From positions 1 through 21,086 of the forward strand of contig DAOUGD010000280.1 in NCBI GenBank assembly GCA_034429475.1: DNA of 21,086 bases. The letters run 5' to 3'. This DNA is from JAKQHY01 sp034429475. GTDB taxonomy: Bacteria; Chloroflexota; Anaerolineae; B4-G1; SLSP01. Position numbers and translations under genes: made by a program. Shown one piece after another: positions 12,581-19,850 of the stretch (position 1 is the first letter of the stretch; every line of letters starts with the position of its first letter). The notes below the pieces were generated by a model, which was given only the letters and a program-made list of their open reading frames with translations, was not told the origin of the DNA and did no database searches.

Positions 12581-13909
12581 ATGACCGATAACCAATCTCC
12601 CCCTCCCCCCCTCTCCCACTCTCCCTCTCTTGAACACGATCTCCTCACTTACCGCCCGGCCGGATTAGAACACCTGCCCGCCGACTTCGTCTGGCCGCGC
12701 TACGAGGGCCTGTCCGTCGGCAACCTGGCGGCGACGATGGCGGGCGCGCTCGGCGCGACGCTGCCCGGCGCGCTCCCCCCGCTGCGCACCGATCTGCTGG
12801 ACGGGATGCTCGACGGTGTCCGGCGCGTCGTGCTGGTCGTCGTGGACGCGCTGGGCTGGGAGCAATTGCGGTGGGTGATGAACAACGACACCGATTCGCC
12901 GTTTCACCGCCTGGCGGAGCAGGGACGGCTGTTGCCCTTGACCACCGTGAGCCTCTCCACCACCACCAACGTTCTCAGCACGATCTGGTCGGGCTTTGCG
13001 CCGGTGCAGCACGGGCAAATCGCCTACGAGATGTGGCTGCGCGAATGGCTGATGGTGGTCGAGTCCATCGCCTTCTCGTCGCCGCACGAAGCGTTCAAGC
13101 GGACGCTGATGCGCTGGGGGTTTGAGCCGGAAAAGTTTCAGCCGATCCCGGCGATAGGGGAGCAACTGGCCGCCCAGGGCGTTCCCGGCTACGCGCTCAC
13201 CTTCAAGGAATTTGTGGACTCGCCGCTGTCCCGGATGAATCACCGGGGGATGGCGGAGGTGTATAAGTACAGCACGAACTCCGACTTTTGGGTGACGCTG
13301 CGCCGCACCCTGATGTATCACCGCAACGCGCCCCGCGCCCTGTATACCGGCTATCTGTGCGAGGTGGATACCCTGGCGCACGCCTGGGGGCCGTTCGACG
13401 AGACCGGCGACGCCGAAATCCGCACGCTCGGCTGGCAGATCGAGGAACTATTCCTCAAGCAGCTCCCCGCCGCCGCCCGTGAGGGGACGCTGTTGCTCCT
13501 CACAGCGGATCACGGCCAGATCGCCACCCCGCCGTCGGCGATGATCCCGCCGAATGCGCACCCCGCGCTGTACAATGCGCTGGTCATCCCGCCCGTCGGC
13601 GAGGCGCGCGTCCCCTTCTTTTATGTCCGCCACGGTCACTACGACTCCGTGTGGGAGTACCTGCACACCCATCTGGCGGAGCAGTTCGTCTTCATGTCCC
13701 AGGAAGAAGTCCTCCAAAACGGCCTGCTGGGGCCGGGTGAGATGTACGCCGAAATCCCTCACCGCCTGGGCGACATTGTCGGCTTCGCCAAAGGCCGCCA
13801 TTACCTGGCGCGCAACCTTGAAAAGTCCGCCAAGACGTTGGGACGGCATGGCGGACTTCACGCTCAAGAGATGCTCGTGCCCTTGCTGGCGTTGCGGCTG
13901 GATGGGTAG
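12581..13909 (+). CDS. Alkaline phosphatase superfamily hydrolase, nucleotide pyrophosphatase/phosphodiesterase-like (442 aa)
   Basis: Members hydrolyse phosphate or phosphodiester bonds with two bound divalent metals. Visible ligands and nucleophile: D89 in VLVVVDALGW, the Thr nucleophile within STTTNVLSTIWSG (126-138), D263 and H267 in CEVDTLAHAWGP, D310 and H311 in LTADHGQ, and a late His in GRHGGLHAQEMLVPLLAL. This order matches the type I phosphodiesterase/PglZ-like branch; the substrate is unknown and no signal peptide is seen. AAGGAG precedes the ATG. The first ~16 residues (SPPPPLSHSPSL) are encoded by a C-rich period-8 tract and look like an addition. The 3' end overlaps the convergent protease gene by 46 bp. 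Confidence 0.88.
   Translation: MTDNQSPPPPLSHSPSLEHDLLTYRPAGLEHLPADFVWPRYEGLSVGNLAATMAGALGATLPGALPPLRTDLLDGMLDGVRRVVLVVVDALGWEQLRWVMNNDTDSPFHRLAEQGRLLPLTTVSLSTTTNVLSTIWSGFAPVQHGQIAYEMWLREWLMVVESIAFSSPHEAFKRTLMRWGFEPEKFQPIPAIGEQLAAQGVPGYALTFKEFVDSPLSRMNHRGMAEVYKYSTNSDFWVTLRRTLMYHRNAPRALYTGYLCEVDTLAHAWGPFDETGDAEIRTLGWQIEELFLKQLPAAAREGTLLLLTADHGQIATPPSAMIPPNAHPALYNALVIPPVGEARVPFFYVRHGHYDSVWEYLHTHLAEQFVFMSQEEVLQNGLLGPGEMYAEIPHRLGDIVGFAKGRHYLARNLEKSAKTLGRHGGLHAQEMLVPLLALRLDG
12597..12628 (+). repeat. C-rich octamer tract inside a gene's N-terminus
   Basis: CTCCCCCT, CCCCCCCT, CTCCCACT and CTCCCTCT run with period 8 just after the start codon of the phosphatase-superfamily gene, encoding a Pro/Ser-rich stretch. 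A similar C-rich octamer tract ends the window at 21063-21086. Confidence 0.6.
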
Positions 13910-14772
13910 TCGGCGGCAGCTTCAACTGCCAGCACACGTTCGGCAGGGGGCGCTACTTTTCGTAGTATCCAAAGGCCGTAGAGGAGTGTAGGCAGAGCCA
14001 CAATGCACAGGGTTACAAGAGCCTCCATAGGGGTATTATTGGTCACGGGAAACTGACCGGCGCCTCCTACGGCGATATCACGCAAGCCGCCGGCAAAATC
14101 TACGGCTGCGTGCATGATAATCATAGGCCAGATTGCGTTATTTCTCAGAAAACACGCAGCAAAGAGAACGCCAAAAGCAAAACTGTAGCCAATCTGGGTC
14201 AGATTCGCCAGCAATGGCAGGCGGTTGGCCAGCAGATTGAAAATGTGGGCAGCGCCAAACAACGCGCCGGATACCAGCACGGCCAGGTAAATACCGCGCC
14301 GGCTGTGACCCCATTTTTGCAGCAGGACAGATAGGACCACACCGCGTCCCATCACTTCTTCACAGAACCCAATGGTGAGCGTCATAAAGGTGTAGAGGAT
14401 GATCAAACCGGGGCGTGTGGTATCAATCACCAGGTCCCCGGCTATCAGGGAGTCGAGATTGAGCAAGGTGAATATGGCGAACGGCCAGGTCAGCCACAGA
14501 GCTTTCCACTGGCTGGGGGGCGTAAATCTGGCATTTCTGAACAGCCCCAGTTTTACCAACAGGCCCACGAGAATGAGTCCTGTCAACGTATGCCCAATGA
14601 CGACCCGCAAGAATTCGGCGCCTGGGTTGCCCACCCAGGGTTCAAAGAGAGCACCGAAGGGGATTTCCGTAAGCAATCCTGCGGCCAGAATAACGAGCAT
14701 AGAGAATATCACCGGTTTGTCGGATGCAAACCGTTTCAGCCATTGGATTTGTGTGTTCGTATTTTGCGACAT
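13864..14772 (-). CDS. CPBP-family intramembrane glutamic protease (302 aa)
   Basis: CPBP (CAAX-like, Rce1-related) proteins are membrane-embedded proteases; bacterial ones are often tied to bacteriocin self-protection or unknown processing. The motifs are complete: E138-E139 with R143 in FCEEVMGRGV, FGAAH with H176, and the third motif H221-AAVD225. About seven to eight helices surround them. CGGAGG lies 7 nt before the ATG. The C-terminal tail (AAADYPSSRNASKGTSIS) overlaps the end of the convergent phosphatase gene on the other strand by 46 bp, so it may be a late extension. No bacteriocin-like gene is adjacent. Base composition is a little more AT-rich than the flanking genes. Confidence 0.92.
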   Translation of the reverse strand: MSQNTNTQIQWLKRFASDKPVIFSMLVILAAGLLTEIPFGALFEPWVGNPGAEFLRVVIGHTLTGLILVGLLVKLGLFRNARFTPPSQWKALWLTWPFAIFTLLNLDSLIAGDLVIDTTRPGLIILYTFMTLTIGFCEEVMGRGVVLSVLLQKWGHSRRGIYLAVLVSGALFGAAHIFNLLANRLPLLANLTQIGYSFAFGVLFAACFLRNNAIWPMIIMHAAVDFAGGLRDIAVGGAGQFPVTNNTPMEALVTLCIVALPTLLYGLWILRKVAPPAERVLAVEAAADYPSSRNASKGTSIS

Positions 14773-14940
14773 AAACTAACCTCCGTGTTTTTGGAATTAT
14801 TGCTGGATGGCGATTGCCAGTCACAACAAAAGAAGTATATCGGGCAACTGTCGCGTATTGATGAGCGAATTGTCTCAACATTGTAGCAATGGCCTCATGG
14901 CTTATTCTCAAAGGCATCACCATGTAGGACGAGAATCTTA

Positions 14941-15010
14941 CTCAACGGATTCAACGGATGAAACGGATTTTTGATCCTATCATTCCGTAAATCCTGCTAT
15001 TTTCGGAGGA
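14941..15010 (+). repeat. Dispersed ACGGATT repeat, copy B (~70 bp)
   Basis: The copy opens CTCAACGGATT, CAACGGATG, AAACGGATT and continues GATCCTATCATTCCGTAAAT, ending in GGAGGA. It is collinear with 9250-9320, differing at roughly ten positions. As in copy A, the repeat runs into the ribosome-binding site of the next gene. Confidence 0.85.
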
Positions 15011-15018
15011 ACACTTCC

Positions 15019-16047
15019 ATGAAACGTATACGTCTCATTCTGATCGGCGTCGGCAATCTGGGCCGGCGATTTTGCGCGCTGCTGTTGGAAAAAGGTACCT
15101 TGCTGCGCGTCCGTTACGACCTGGAATTTACGCTGGTCGGCGCAGCCGACAGTCGCGGCGCGGCCTGCGATCCGCGCGGCCTTGATCTGGCGGACATCGT
15201 CCGGGTCAAGGAATCCGGCGGCTCGGTGGCGGATTGCGCCAGCAGGCGACCGGGCCTGGATGCGCTCGCTTTGCTGGACGCCGTTTCCGCCGACGCGCTG
15301 CTGGAAGCGTCGCCCGTCAATCTGGCGCAGGGCGCGGAACCGGGGCTGTCATGCATCCGGGCGGCGCTGCGCCGGGGGATGCACGTCGTCACGCCGAACA
15401 AGGGGCCGCTGGTGCTGGCCTACCATGAATTGTATACGCTGGCCCGCGAGCATGGCGTGCTGCTGCGCTTCGACGGCGCAGTGGCTGGAGGCTTGCCTGC
15501 CGTCAACCTCGGCGCGCGCGACTTGCGCGGGGCGGTGGTGGAGCGGCTGGAAGCCGTCCCCAACCTCGTCACCGGCTACGTGATGGACTTGCTGGCTGAA
15601 GGCGTCCCCTGGGACGACGCGCTGGCCCGCGCGTATGCGGAAGGCGTGCTGGAAGGCGACGGCGCGTGGGATTTGGAAGGCTGGGACGCCGCCGCCAAAC
15701 TCGTCATCCTCGCCAATGCCGTGATGGATTACCCGGCGACGCTCGATATGGTGGCGCGCACCGGCATCGTCGGCCTTGACATCCATAAGCTATCCGCTGC
15801 CCACGCTCGCGGCGAGCATTACCGCGTGGTGGCTTCCGCCCTACGCCAGCCGGATGGAACTTACGCCCTGTCCGCCGCGCCGCGTCCCTTGCCTGCCGAC
15901 CATCCCTTCGGGCGCCTGGGCCGCAAAGAAATGGCTGTCCGCTACACCACCGACATCTACGGGACGATCACCGCGATCATCGAAGAACCCGACCCGATCC
16001 CCTCTTCCGCCACCATGCTGCGGGATTTGCTGGATATTTACGGGTAA
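15019..16047 (+). CDS. hom: Homoserine dehydrogenase, monofunctional, no ACT domain (342 aa)
   Basis: The enzyme reduces aspartate semialdehyde to homoserine on the way to Thr and Met. Residues 1-120 are the NAD(P)-binding domain with GVGNLG (10-15) and an E-x-SPVNL...GAEP segment. VVTPNKGPLVL (123-133) matches the family's TANK/PNK element, and LEGDGAWDLEGWDAAAKLVILAN (211-233) carries the catalytic Asp/Lys region. The usual NGTTNYIL stretch is replaced by PNLVTGYVMDLL, a clear divergence near the substrate site. The ATG at 15019 has GGAGGA 8 nt upstream; an upstream ATG at 14971 would lie inside the dispersed repeat. It lacks the C-terminal ACT regulatory domain, so simple feedback by threonine through that domain is not expected. 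It could be a paralogue with a related substrate. Confidence 0.88.
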   Translation: MKRIRLILIGVGNLGRRFCALLLEKGTLLRVRYDLEFTLVGAADSRGAACDPRGLDLADIVRVKESGGSVADCASRRPGLDALALLDAVSADALLEASPVNLAQGAEPGLSCIRAALRRGMHVVTPNKGPLVLAYHELYTLAREHGVLLRFDGAVAGGLPAVNLGARDLRGAVVERLEAVPNLVTGYVMDLLAEGVPWDDALARAYAEGVLEGDGAWDLEGWDAAAKLVILANAVMDYPATLDMVARTGIVGLDIHKLSAAHARGEHYRVVASALRQPDGTYALSAAPRPLPADHPFGRLGRKEMAVRYTTDIYGTITAIIEEPDPIPSSATMLRDLLDIYG

Positions 16048-16048
16048 G

Positions 16049-16076
16049 CGTGAAACGTAAAACGTGAAGCGTGATG
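16049..16076 (+). repeat. Heptamer tract (CGTGAAA, four units)
   Basis: CGTGAAA, CGTAAAA, CGTGAAG and CGTGATG run with period 7, starting 1 nt after the homoserine dehydrogenase stop. The same family reappears at 21003-21023 in the right-hand tract. Confidence 0.75.
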
Positions 16077-16109
16077 ATTTCACTACAACAACCATTCGTT
16101 TCAACCACT

Positions 16110-16181
16110 GATCCGCCGATCCGCCGATCCGTTGATTCGCTTTTTCGCTGATCCGCTTTCTCGCATGTCCGCTTTATCGTT
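16110..16181 (+). repeat. Octamer tract (GATCCGCC, nine units) running through a start codon
   Basis: GATCCGCC, GATCCGCC, GATCCGTT, GATTCGCT, TTTTCGCT, GATCCGCT, TTCTCGCA, TGTCCGCT and TTATCGTT follow with exact 8-nt phase. The ATG proposed for the DMT permease (16165) lies across the seventh and eighth units, and there is no ordinary ribosome-binding site. Confidence 0.8.
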
Positions 16182-17025
16182 AAGTCTGCTCTCCGCCTTC
16201 TCCGGCGCGCTGGCGGCGCTGTTGACCAAGCCGGTATTGCGGTACACTTCAACGCGCAACTACTTGAGCGTCAACTTTGCGGTGCTGTTCGTGTTGCTGC
16301 TGCCGGCCGCGCCGTGGGCCTTTGCGCTCAACCTCACGCCTGGCATGGGGGCCTTGCTGCTGTTGACGGCGCTCATAGACGTGCCGGCCAACTATTTTTA
16401 CTTCCGCGCTTTCGAGGTGTTGGAGGCCGGGCCGGCCAGCGTGCTGCTGTCCCTCGCGCCGCTCTTCGCGCTGACGGTAGCGCCGCTGGTGGGGATAGCG
16501 GGCGCGCTGGATGCGCCCGCTGTCGGCGGCATTCTGTTGACGGCGGCCGGCGTCGCCATCCTCAACCGCGCCGTGCAATCTGCATCCAATACCGGCCAGT
16601 CCCCGCATCCTACCAGGCGCAGCTATTTTCTGATCCCTCTGGCATCGTCTGCGATATTTGGCGTCAATGTTTACCTTGTCAAATACATTTTGTGCAACGG
16701 GAGCGCCAATCCATACACCTTTTACTTGATCCGCACTCTGATCATTGCCGTACTGAGTCACCTGCTCTGGCGGCCCGACTTGCGCTGGGTCACGCCGCGC
16801 GCATTGGTCGCCGTGGCCGGGCGGGGCGTCTTCGTCGCCGGGAAGTGGCTGCTGTTCCTCTATGCTGTCGCTCTGGGCGCGCCGGCGCTGATACAAACCG
16901 TCGGCGAAGTCACCCCGCTGTTTGTGGTGATCCTGGCCGCGCTGTTCCTCAAAGAACCCTTCACCCGCGCCAAATTGCTCGGCGTCGCCCTGGTAGTTGC
17001 AGGATTGTGGCTGATCGCTGTATAA
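16165..17025 (+). CDS. DMT-superfamily (EamA-type) permease (286 aa)
   Basis: About ten hydrophobic helices in two five-helix halves, as in EamA/RhaT drug-metabolite transporters that move small solutes or amino acids across the inner membrane. The end of each half carries the typical signature: FEVLEAGPASVLLSLAPLFALTVAPLVGI...ILLTAAGVAIL in the first, and ALGAPALIQTVGEVTPLFVVILAALFLKEPFTRAKLLGVALVVAGLWLI in the second (quoted in part; both are recognisable as EamA repeats). The ATG at 16165 was chosen because homology-like sequence begins directly after it. Upstream is a tandem octamer tract and a TTG at 16132 whose extra residues come from the tract. No Shine-Dalgarno is visible. Substrate unknown. 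Confidence 0.88.
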   Translation: MSALSLSLLSAFSGALAALLTKPVLRYTSTRNYLSVNFAVLFVLLLPAAPWAFALNLTPGMGALLLLTALIDVPANYFYFRAFEVLEAGPASVLLSLAPLFALTVAPLVGIAGALDAPAVGGILLTAAGVAILNRAVQSASNTGQSPHPTRRSYFLIPLASSAIFGVNVYLVKYILCNGSANPYTFYLIRTLIIAVLSHLLWRPDLRWVTPRALVAVAGRGVFVAGKWLLFLYAVALGAPALIQTVGEVTPLFVVILAALFLKEPFTRAKLLGVALVVAGLWLIAV

Positions 17026-17039
17026 TAACAGAAATGAGA

Positions 17040-17081
17040 AATTCGCAATTCGCAATTCGTAATTCGTAATTCGTAATTCGC
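17040..17081 (+). repeat. Heptamer tract (AATTCGC/T, six units)
   Basis: AATTCGC twice, AATTCGT three times and AATTCGC once run with period 7 between the DMT permease stop and the SDR gene. The same unit, in different phase, makes up 21024-21062. Confidence 0.88.
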
Positions 17082-17099
17082 CATTTCCAGGGGGATACT

Positions 17100-17891
17100 A
17101 TGGATTTAATGCTCAAAGACAAAGTGGCGCTGGTCACAGCGGCCAGCCGGGGGCTAGGGTATGCGACGGCGCAGGCGTTGGCGCAGGAAGGGGCCAAAGT
17201 CGCCATCTGCGCGCGACAGGTGGAGTCACTCCAGGAGGCCGCGCGCGACCTGGCCAAGGCGACCGGCAGCGAGGTTCTGCCCGTTGTCGCCGATGTGTCC
17301 CGCGCCGGCGACGTGGACCGGCTGGTCAACGAAACGTTGACGCGGTGGGGACGGATTGACGCCTTGTTCATCAACGCCGGCGGGCCGCCCACCGGTCATT
17401 TCCTTAACTTCACGCCGGAGGATTGGGACGACGCTATGCAACTCACCATCCAGAGCGCGGTGCGGCTGGCCTACGCGGTCATCCCCATCATGCAGAAGCA
17501 GGGCGGCGGCAGCATCCTGGCCAATACCTCCGTCACCGTGCGCCATCCGCTGGACAATCTGACGCTCTCTAACAGCTTGCGGTTGGCCGTCGTTGGATTG
17601 GTCAAGAGCCTGTCCATCGAATTGGGGCAAGATAACATTCGCGTCAACGCCATTGCGCCGGGGTGGATGCGCACCGAGCGCGTCACCGAAATCCTGCGCG
17701 CCCGCGCCGAACAGAATACGACGACGCTCAACGACGAAGCGATCAAACTTGCAACCGGCGTGCCGTTGCGCCGCATGGCCGAGCCGGTCGAGTTCGGGCG
17801 GGTGGCGGCGTTCCTCCTTTCCCCGGCGGCCTCTTACATCACCGGCATCACCCTGGTTGTGGATGGGGGAATGTCACGTGCGGTTCAATAG
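17100..17891 (+). CDS. Short-chain dehydrogenase/reductase with altered catalytic motif (263 aa)
   Basis: A classical SDR length with the Rossmann cofactor loop TAASRGLG (13-20), DV at 65-66, INAGGPP (91-97, the NNAG motif), Ser144 in ANTSVTV, and the C-terminal PGWMRTERV and GITLVVDGGMS. The active-site YxxxK, however, aligns to SNSLR (157-161), so both the catalytic Tyr and Lys appear replaced. I recall an SDR subgroup with a similar SNSLR stretch, so this is probably a real family variant rather than an error. The activity may be changed or absent. AGGGGG lies 7 nt before the ATG. The gene ends overlapping the start of the solute-binding lipoprotein by 14 bp, suggesting translational coupling. 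Confidence 0.92.
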   Translation: MDLMLKDKVALVTAASRGLGYATAQALAQEGAKVAICARQVESLQEAARDLAKATGSEVLPVVADVSRAGDVDRLVNETLTRWGRIDALFINAGGPPTGHFLNFTPEDWDDAMQLTIQSAVRLAYAVIPIMQKQGGGSILANTSVTVRHPLDNLTLSNSLRLAVVGLVKSLSIELGQDNIRVNAIAPGWMRTERVTEILRARAEQNTTTLNDEAIKLATGVPLRRMAEPVEFGRVAAFLLSPAASYITGITLVVDGGMSRAVQ

Positions 17892-19809
17892 GCTTTTCCG
17901 TCCTTTCATTTTCCTGTTCTGCTGTTGGTGGCTGGCTGCCTGTACGGAAACCCCTGTGACGCCGACAGCGCCCGTCCCTACGCTGACGCCCACCCCCATC
18001 CCCCCGACGCCCACGCCGCTGCCGCCCACACCGACGCCTATGCCGCCTACCTTGACGATTTGCATGGGCGCCGAACCGGAATCGTTGTACTACTACGATG
18101 CGACCTCCTACGCGGCGGGAGTGATCCTCCAGGCGCTCTACGATGGCCCGATTGACACGGTCGGTTACGCTTATCGCCCTGTGATTCTGGAAAAGCTTCC
18201 CTCGCTGGCTGATGGCGACGCCGTCATTGAGGCCGTCGCGGCCAAACCCGGCGACCGCGTCGTTGACCAGCGCGGCGAAGTGGTCACGCTGGCGGCGGGC
18301 ACTCTGATTCACCCGTCCGGTTGCCGCACCGCCGAATGTGTCGTCCCCTTTGAGGGTGGCGCGATGTCCATGGATCGGATGCGGGTGACGTTTCACTTGA
18401 AGCCCAACCTGCGCTGGTCAGATGGCACGCCACTCACTGCGCAGGACTCCGTGTACAGCTTCGAGTTGGCGCGTGACCCGGCCACGGTCAAGGGGAAGTG
18501 GTTGGAATTGCGCACGGCCAACTACGCATCGCAGGGGGATACAACGGTGGTCTGGACAGGAATACCGGGGTTTCTCGATGCGGCCTATCCCACCAATTTC
18601 TGGACGCCGCTGCCGGCGCATGCCTGGCGCACATACGCTGTGTCGCAACTGGCGCAAGAGGCCGCCATCGCGCGCGCGCCGCTGGGCTATGGCCCTTACG
18701 TGATTGAGCAATGGACGCCGGGGGACTCTATCCGGTTGCGGCCTAACCCGCATTACTTCCGGGCGGCAGAAGGTCTGCCATACTTTGACGAGCTCACCTT
18801 CCGTTTCGTCAGCAATCAGAGCGTCATTGACGTGCTGGATAGGTTGGAAGAGGGGGAATGTGACGTTCTGACGCGGGATGTATATCTGGAGCGCAGTCTG
18901 ACGCGCCTCCGGGAGATGACGCAGCTTGGTGAGGCGGCCCTCTATACCTCCGCCTCCGTCCGTTGGGAGCACCTGACCTTCAACGTGGCCCCGCCGCCCG
19001 ATTATGTCGCGCCACCGTTCTTTGCCGACACGCGCACCCGTCAGGCCGTCGCCGCGTGCATCAACCGCCAGCGGCTCGTGGATGAGGTCCAGAATGGCCT
19101 GGGCGCGCTATCGCTCACCTACCTGCCCGCCGACCATCCTCTCTACACCGCCGACCTGTCCACGCCGCACACCTTCGACCCGGCGCGTGGCCAGGCGCTG
19201 CTGGACGAAGTAGGCTGGCGCGACGCCACCGGCGACGGCGTCCGCGAGGCGCACAGCATCCCTGGCATCGTCGAAGGTACGCCATTCCAGGCGCTCTATC
19301 GCATCCCCGAATCCGCCGCTCGCCAGAGCGCCGCCGACCTCATCACCGCCGATTTGGCCGCGTGTGGCATCCAGGTGACCGTGGAGACTTACCCGCCGGC
19401 CGAGTTCTACACGTCAGGCCCGGGCACGCCGATGTCCGGGCGGCACTTCGACCTGCTAAGCTTCGCCTGGCTGACGCAAATCGAACCCACTTGCGGCCTG
19501 TATACCACCGCCGCCATCCCCGCCGCCGCCAACTACTGGGAGGGCGATAACATTGCCGGTTACACCTCCGCCGAATACGACGCCGCGTGCGCTCAGGCGC
19601 AGACCGCGTTACCCGGCGAAGACGCCTACCGCGCAGCCCACCGGGAGGCGCTGCGCCTCTTCAGCGCGGAGCTTCCTGCCCTGCCGCTCTACTGGTACAT
19701 GGACGTTTACGCCACCCGCCCTGACCTGCAAGGCTTCCGTCCCGATCCGCTGATGGTGGACACGTGGGCAATTGAGGAGTTTGCGTTGGGGGAGAGGGGG
19801 AATGAGTAA
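17878..19809 (+). CDS. Solute-binding lipoprotein of the peptide/nickel ABC family (SBP_bac_5), 643 aa
   Basis: Extracytoplasmic substrate-binding protein for an oligopeptide-type ABC importer. The N-terminus is a lipoprotein signal with lipobox LAAC (Cys22), followed by a Thr-Pro spacer (about 24-58) and the binding domain. Family landmarks include VTFHLKPNLRWSDGTPLTAQDSVYSFELA, YGPYVIEQWTPGDSIRLRPNPHYF, FFADTRTRQAVAACINRQRLVDEV and LPALPLYWYMDVYATRPDLQGF. The start is GTG 17878 with GGGGGA 7 nt upstream; the frame extends further upstream inside the SDR gene, but that part has no coding signal. No permease or ATPase genes lie next to it. The C-terminus ALGERGNE is G-rich and close to a repeat hairpin. 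The ligand cannot be told; peptides are usual for the family. Confidence 0.9.
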   Translation: MRFNRLFRPFIFLFCCWWLAACTETPVTPTAPVPTLTPTPIPPTPTPLPPTPTPMPPTLTICMGAEPESLYYYDATSYAAGVILQALYDGPIDTVGYAYRPVILEKLPSLADGDAVIEAVAAKPGDRVVDQRGEVVTLAAGTLIHPSGCRTAECVVPFEGGAMSMDRMRVTFHLKPNLRWSDGTPLTAQDSVYSFELARDPATVKGKWLELRTANYASQGDTTVVWTGIPGFLDAAYPTNFWTPLPAHAWRTYAVSQLAQEAAIARAPLGYGPYVIEQWTPGDSIRLRPNPHYFRAAEGLPYFDELTFRFVSNQSVIDVLDRLEEGECDVLTRDVYLERSLTRLREMTQLGEAALYTSASVRWEHLTFNVAPPPDYVAPPFFADTRTRQAVAACINRQRLVDEVQNGLGALSLTYLPADHPLYTADLSTPHTFDPARGQALLDEVGWRDATGDGVREAHSIPGIVEGTPFQALYRIPESAARQSAADLITADLAACGIQVTVETYPPAEFYTSGPGTPMSGRHFDLLSFAWLTQIEPTCGLYTTAAIPAAANYWEGDNIAGYTSAEYDAACAQAQTALPGEDAYRAAHREALRLFSAELPALPLYWYMDVYATRPDLQGFRPDPLMVDTWAIEEFALGERGNE

Positions 19810-19812
19810 GAA

Positions 19813-19850
19813 GAAATGAGTAATGGGTGCAGTCACTCATTACTCATTTC
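19813..19850. repeat. Inverted heptamer repeat (ATGAGTA) forming a hairpin between convergent genes
   Basis: GAAATGAGTAATGGGTG (19813-19829) and CACTCATTACTCATTTC (19834-19850) pair at 16 of 17 positions around a CAGT loop. Heptamer phase continues to the right (TTCCCAT twice). It covers the stop of the minus-strand glycosyltransferase and lies just beyond the stop of the plus-strand lipoprotein gene, so it may end both transcripts, although it lacks a U-tract. Confidence 0.8.

Noticed and set aside
14642..14923. Small minus-strand gene upstream of the CPBP protease
   Set aside because: It overlaps the protease N-terminus in another frame, lacks a convincing ribosome-binding site and shows no domain.
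16997..17026. Promoter TTGCAG / TATAAT for the SDR gene
   Set aside because: The -10 is perfect, but it overlaps the permease stop, the -35 matches only 3 of 6 and the spacer is 18 bp; too weak to list as a feature.
17593..17877. N-terminal extension of the solute-binding protein
   Set aside because: It lies in an alternate frame of the SDR gene and has no coding signal; a lipoprotein signal with GTG start and ribosome-binding site begins at 17878.
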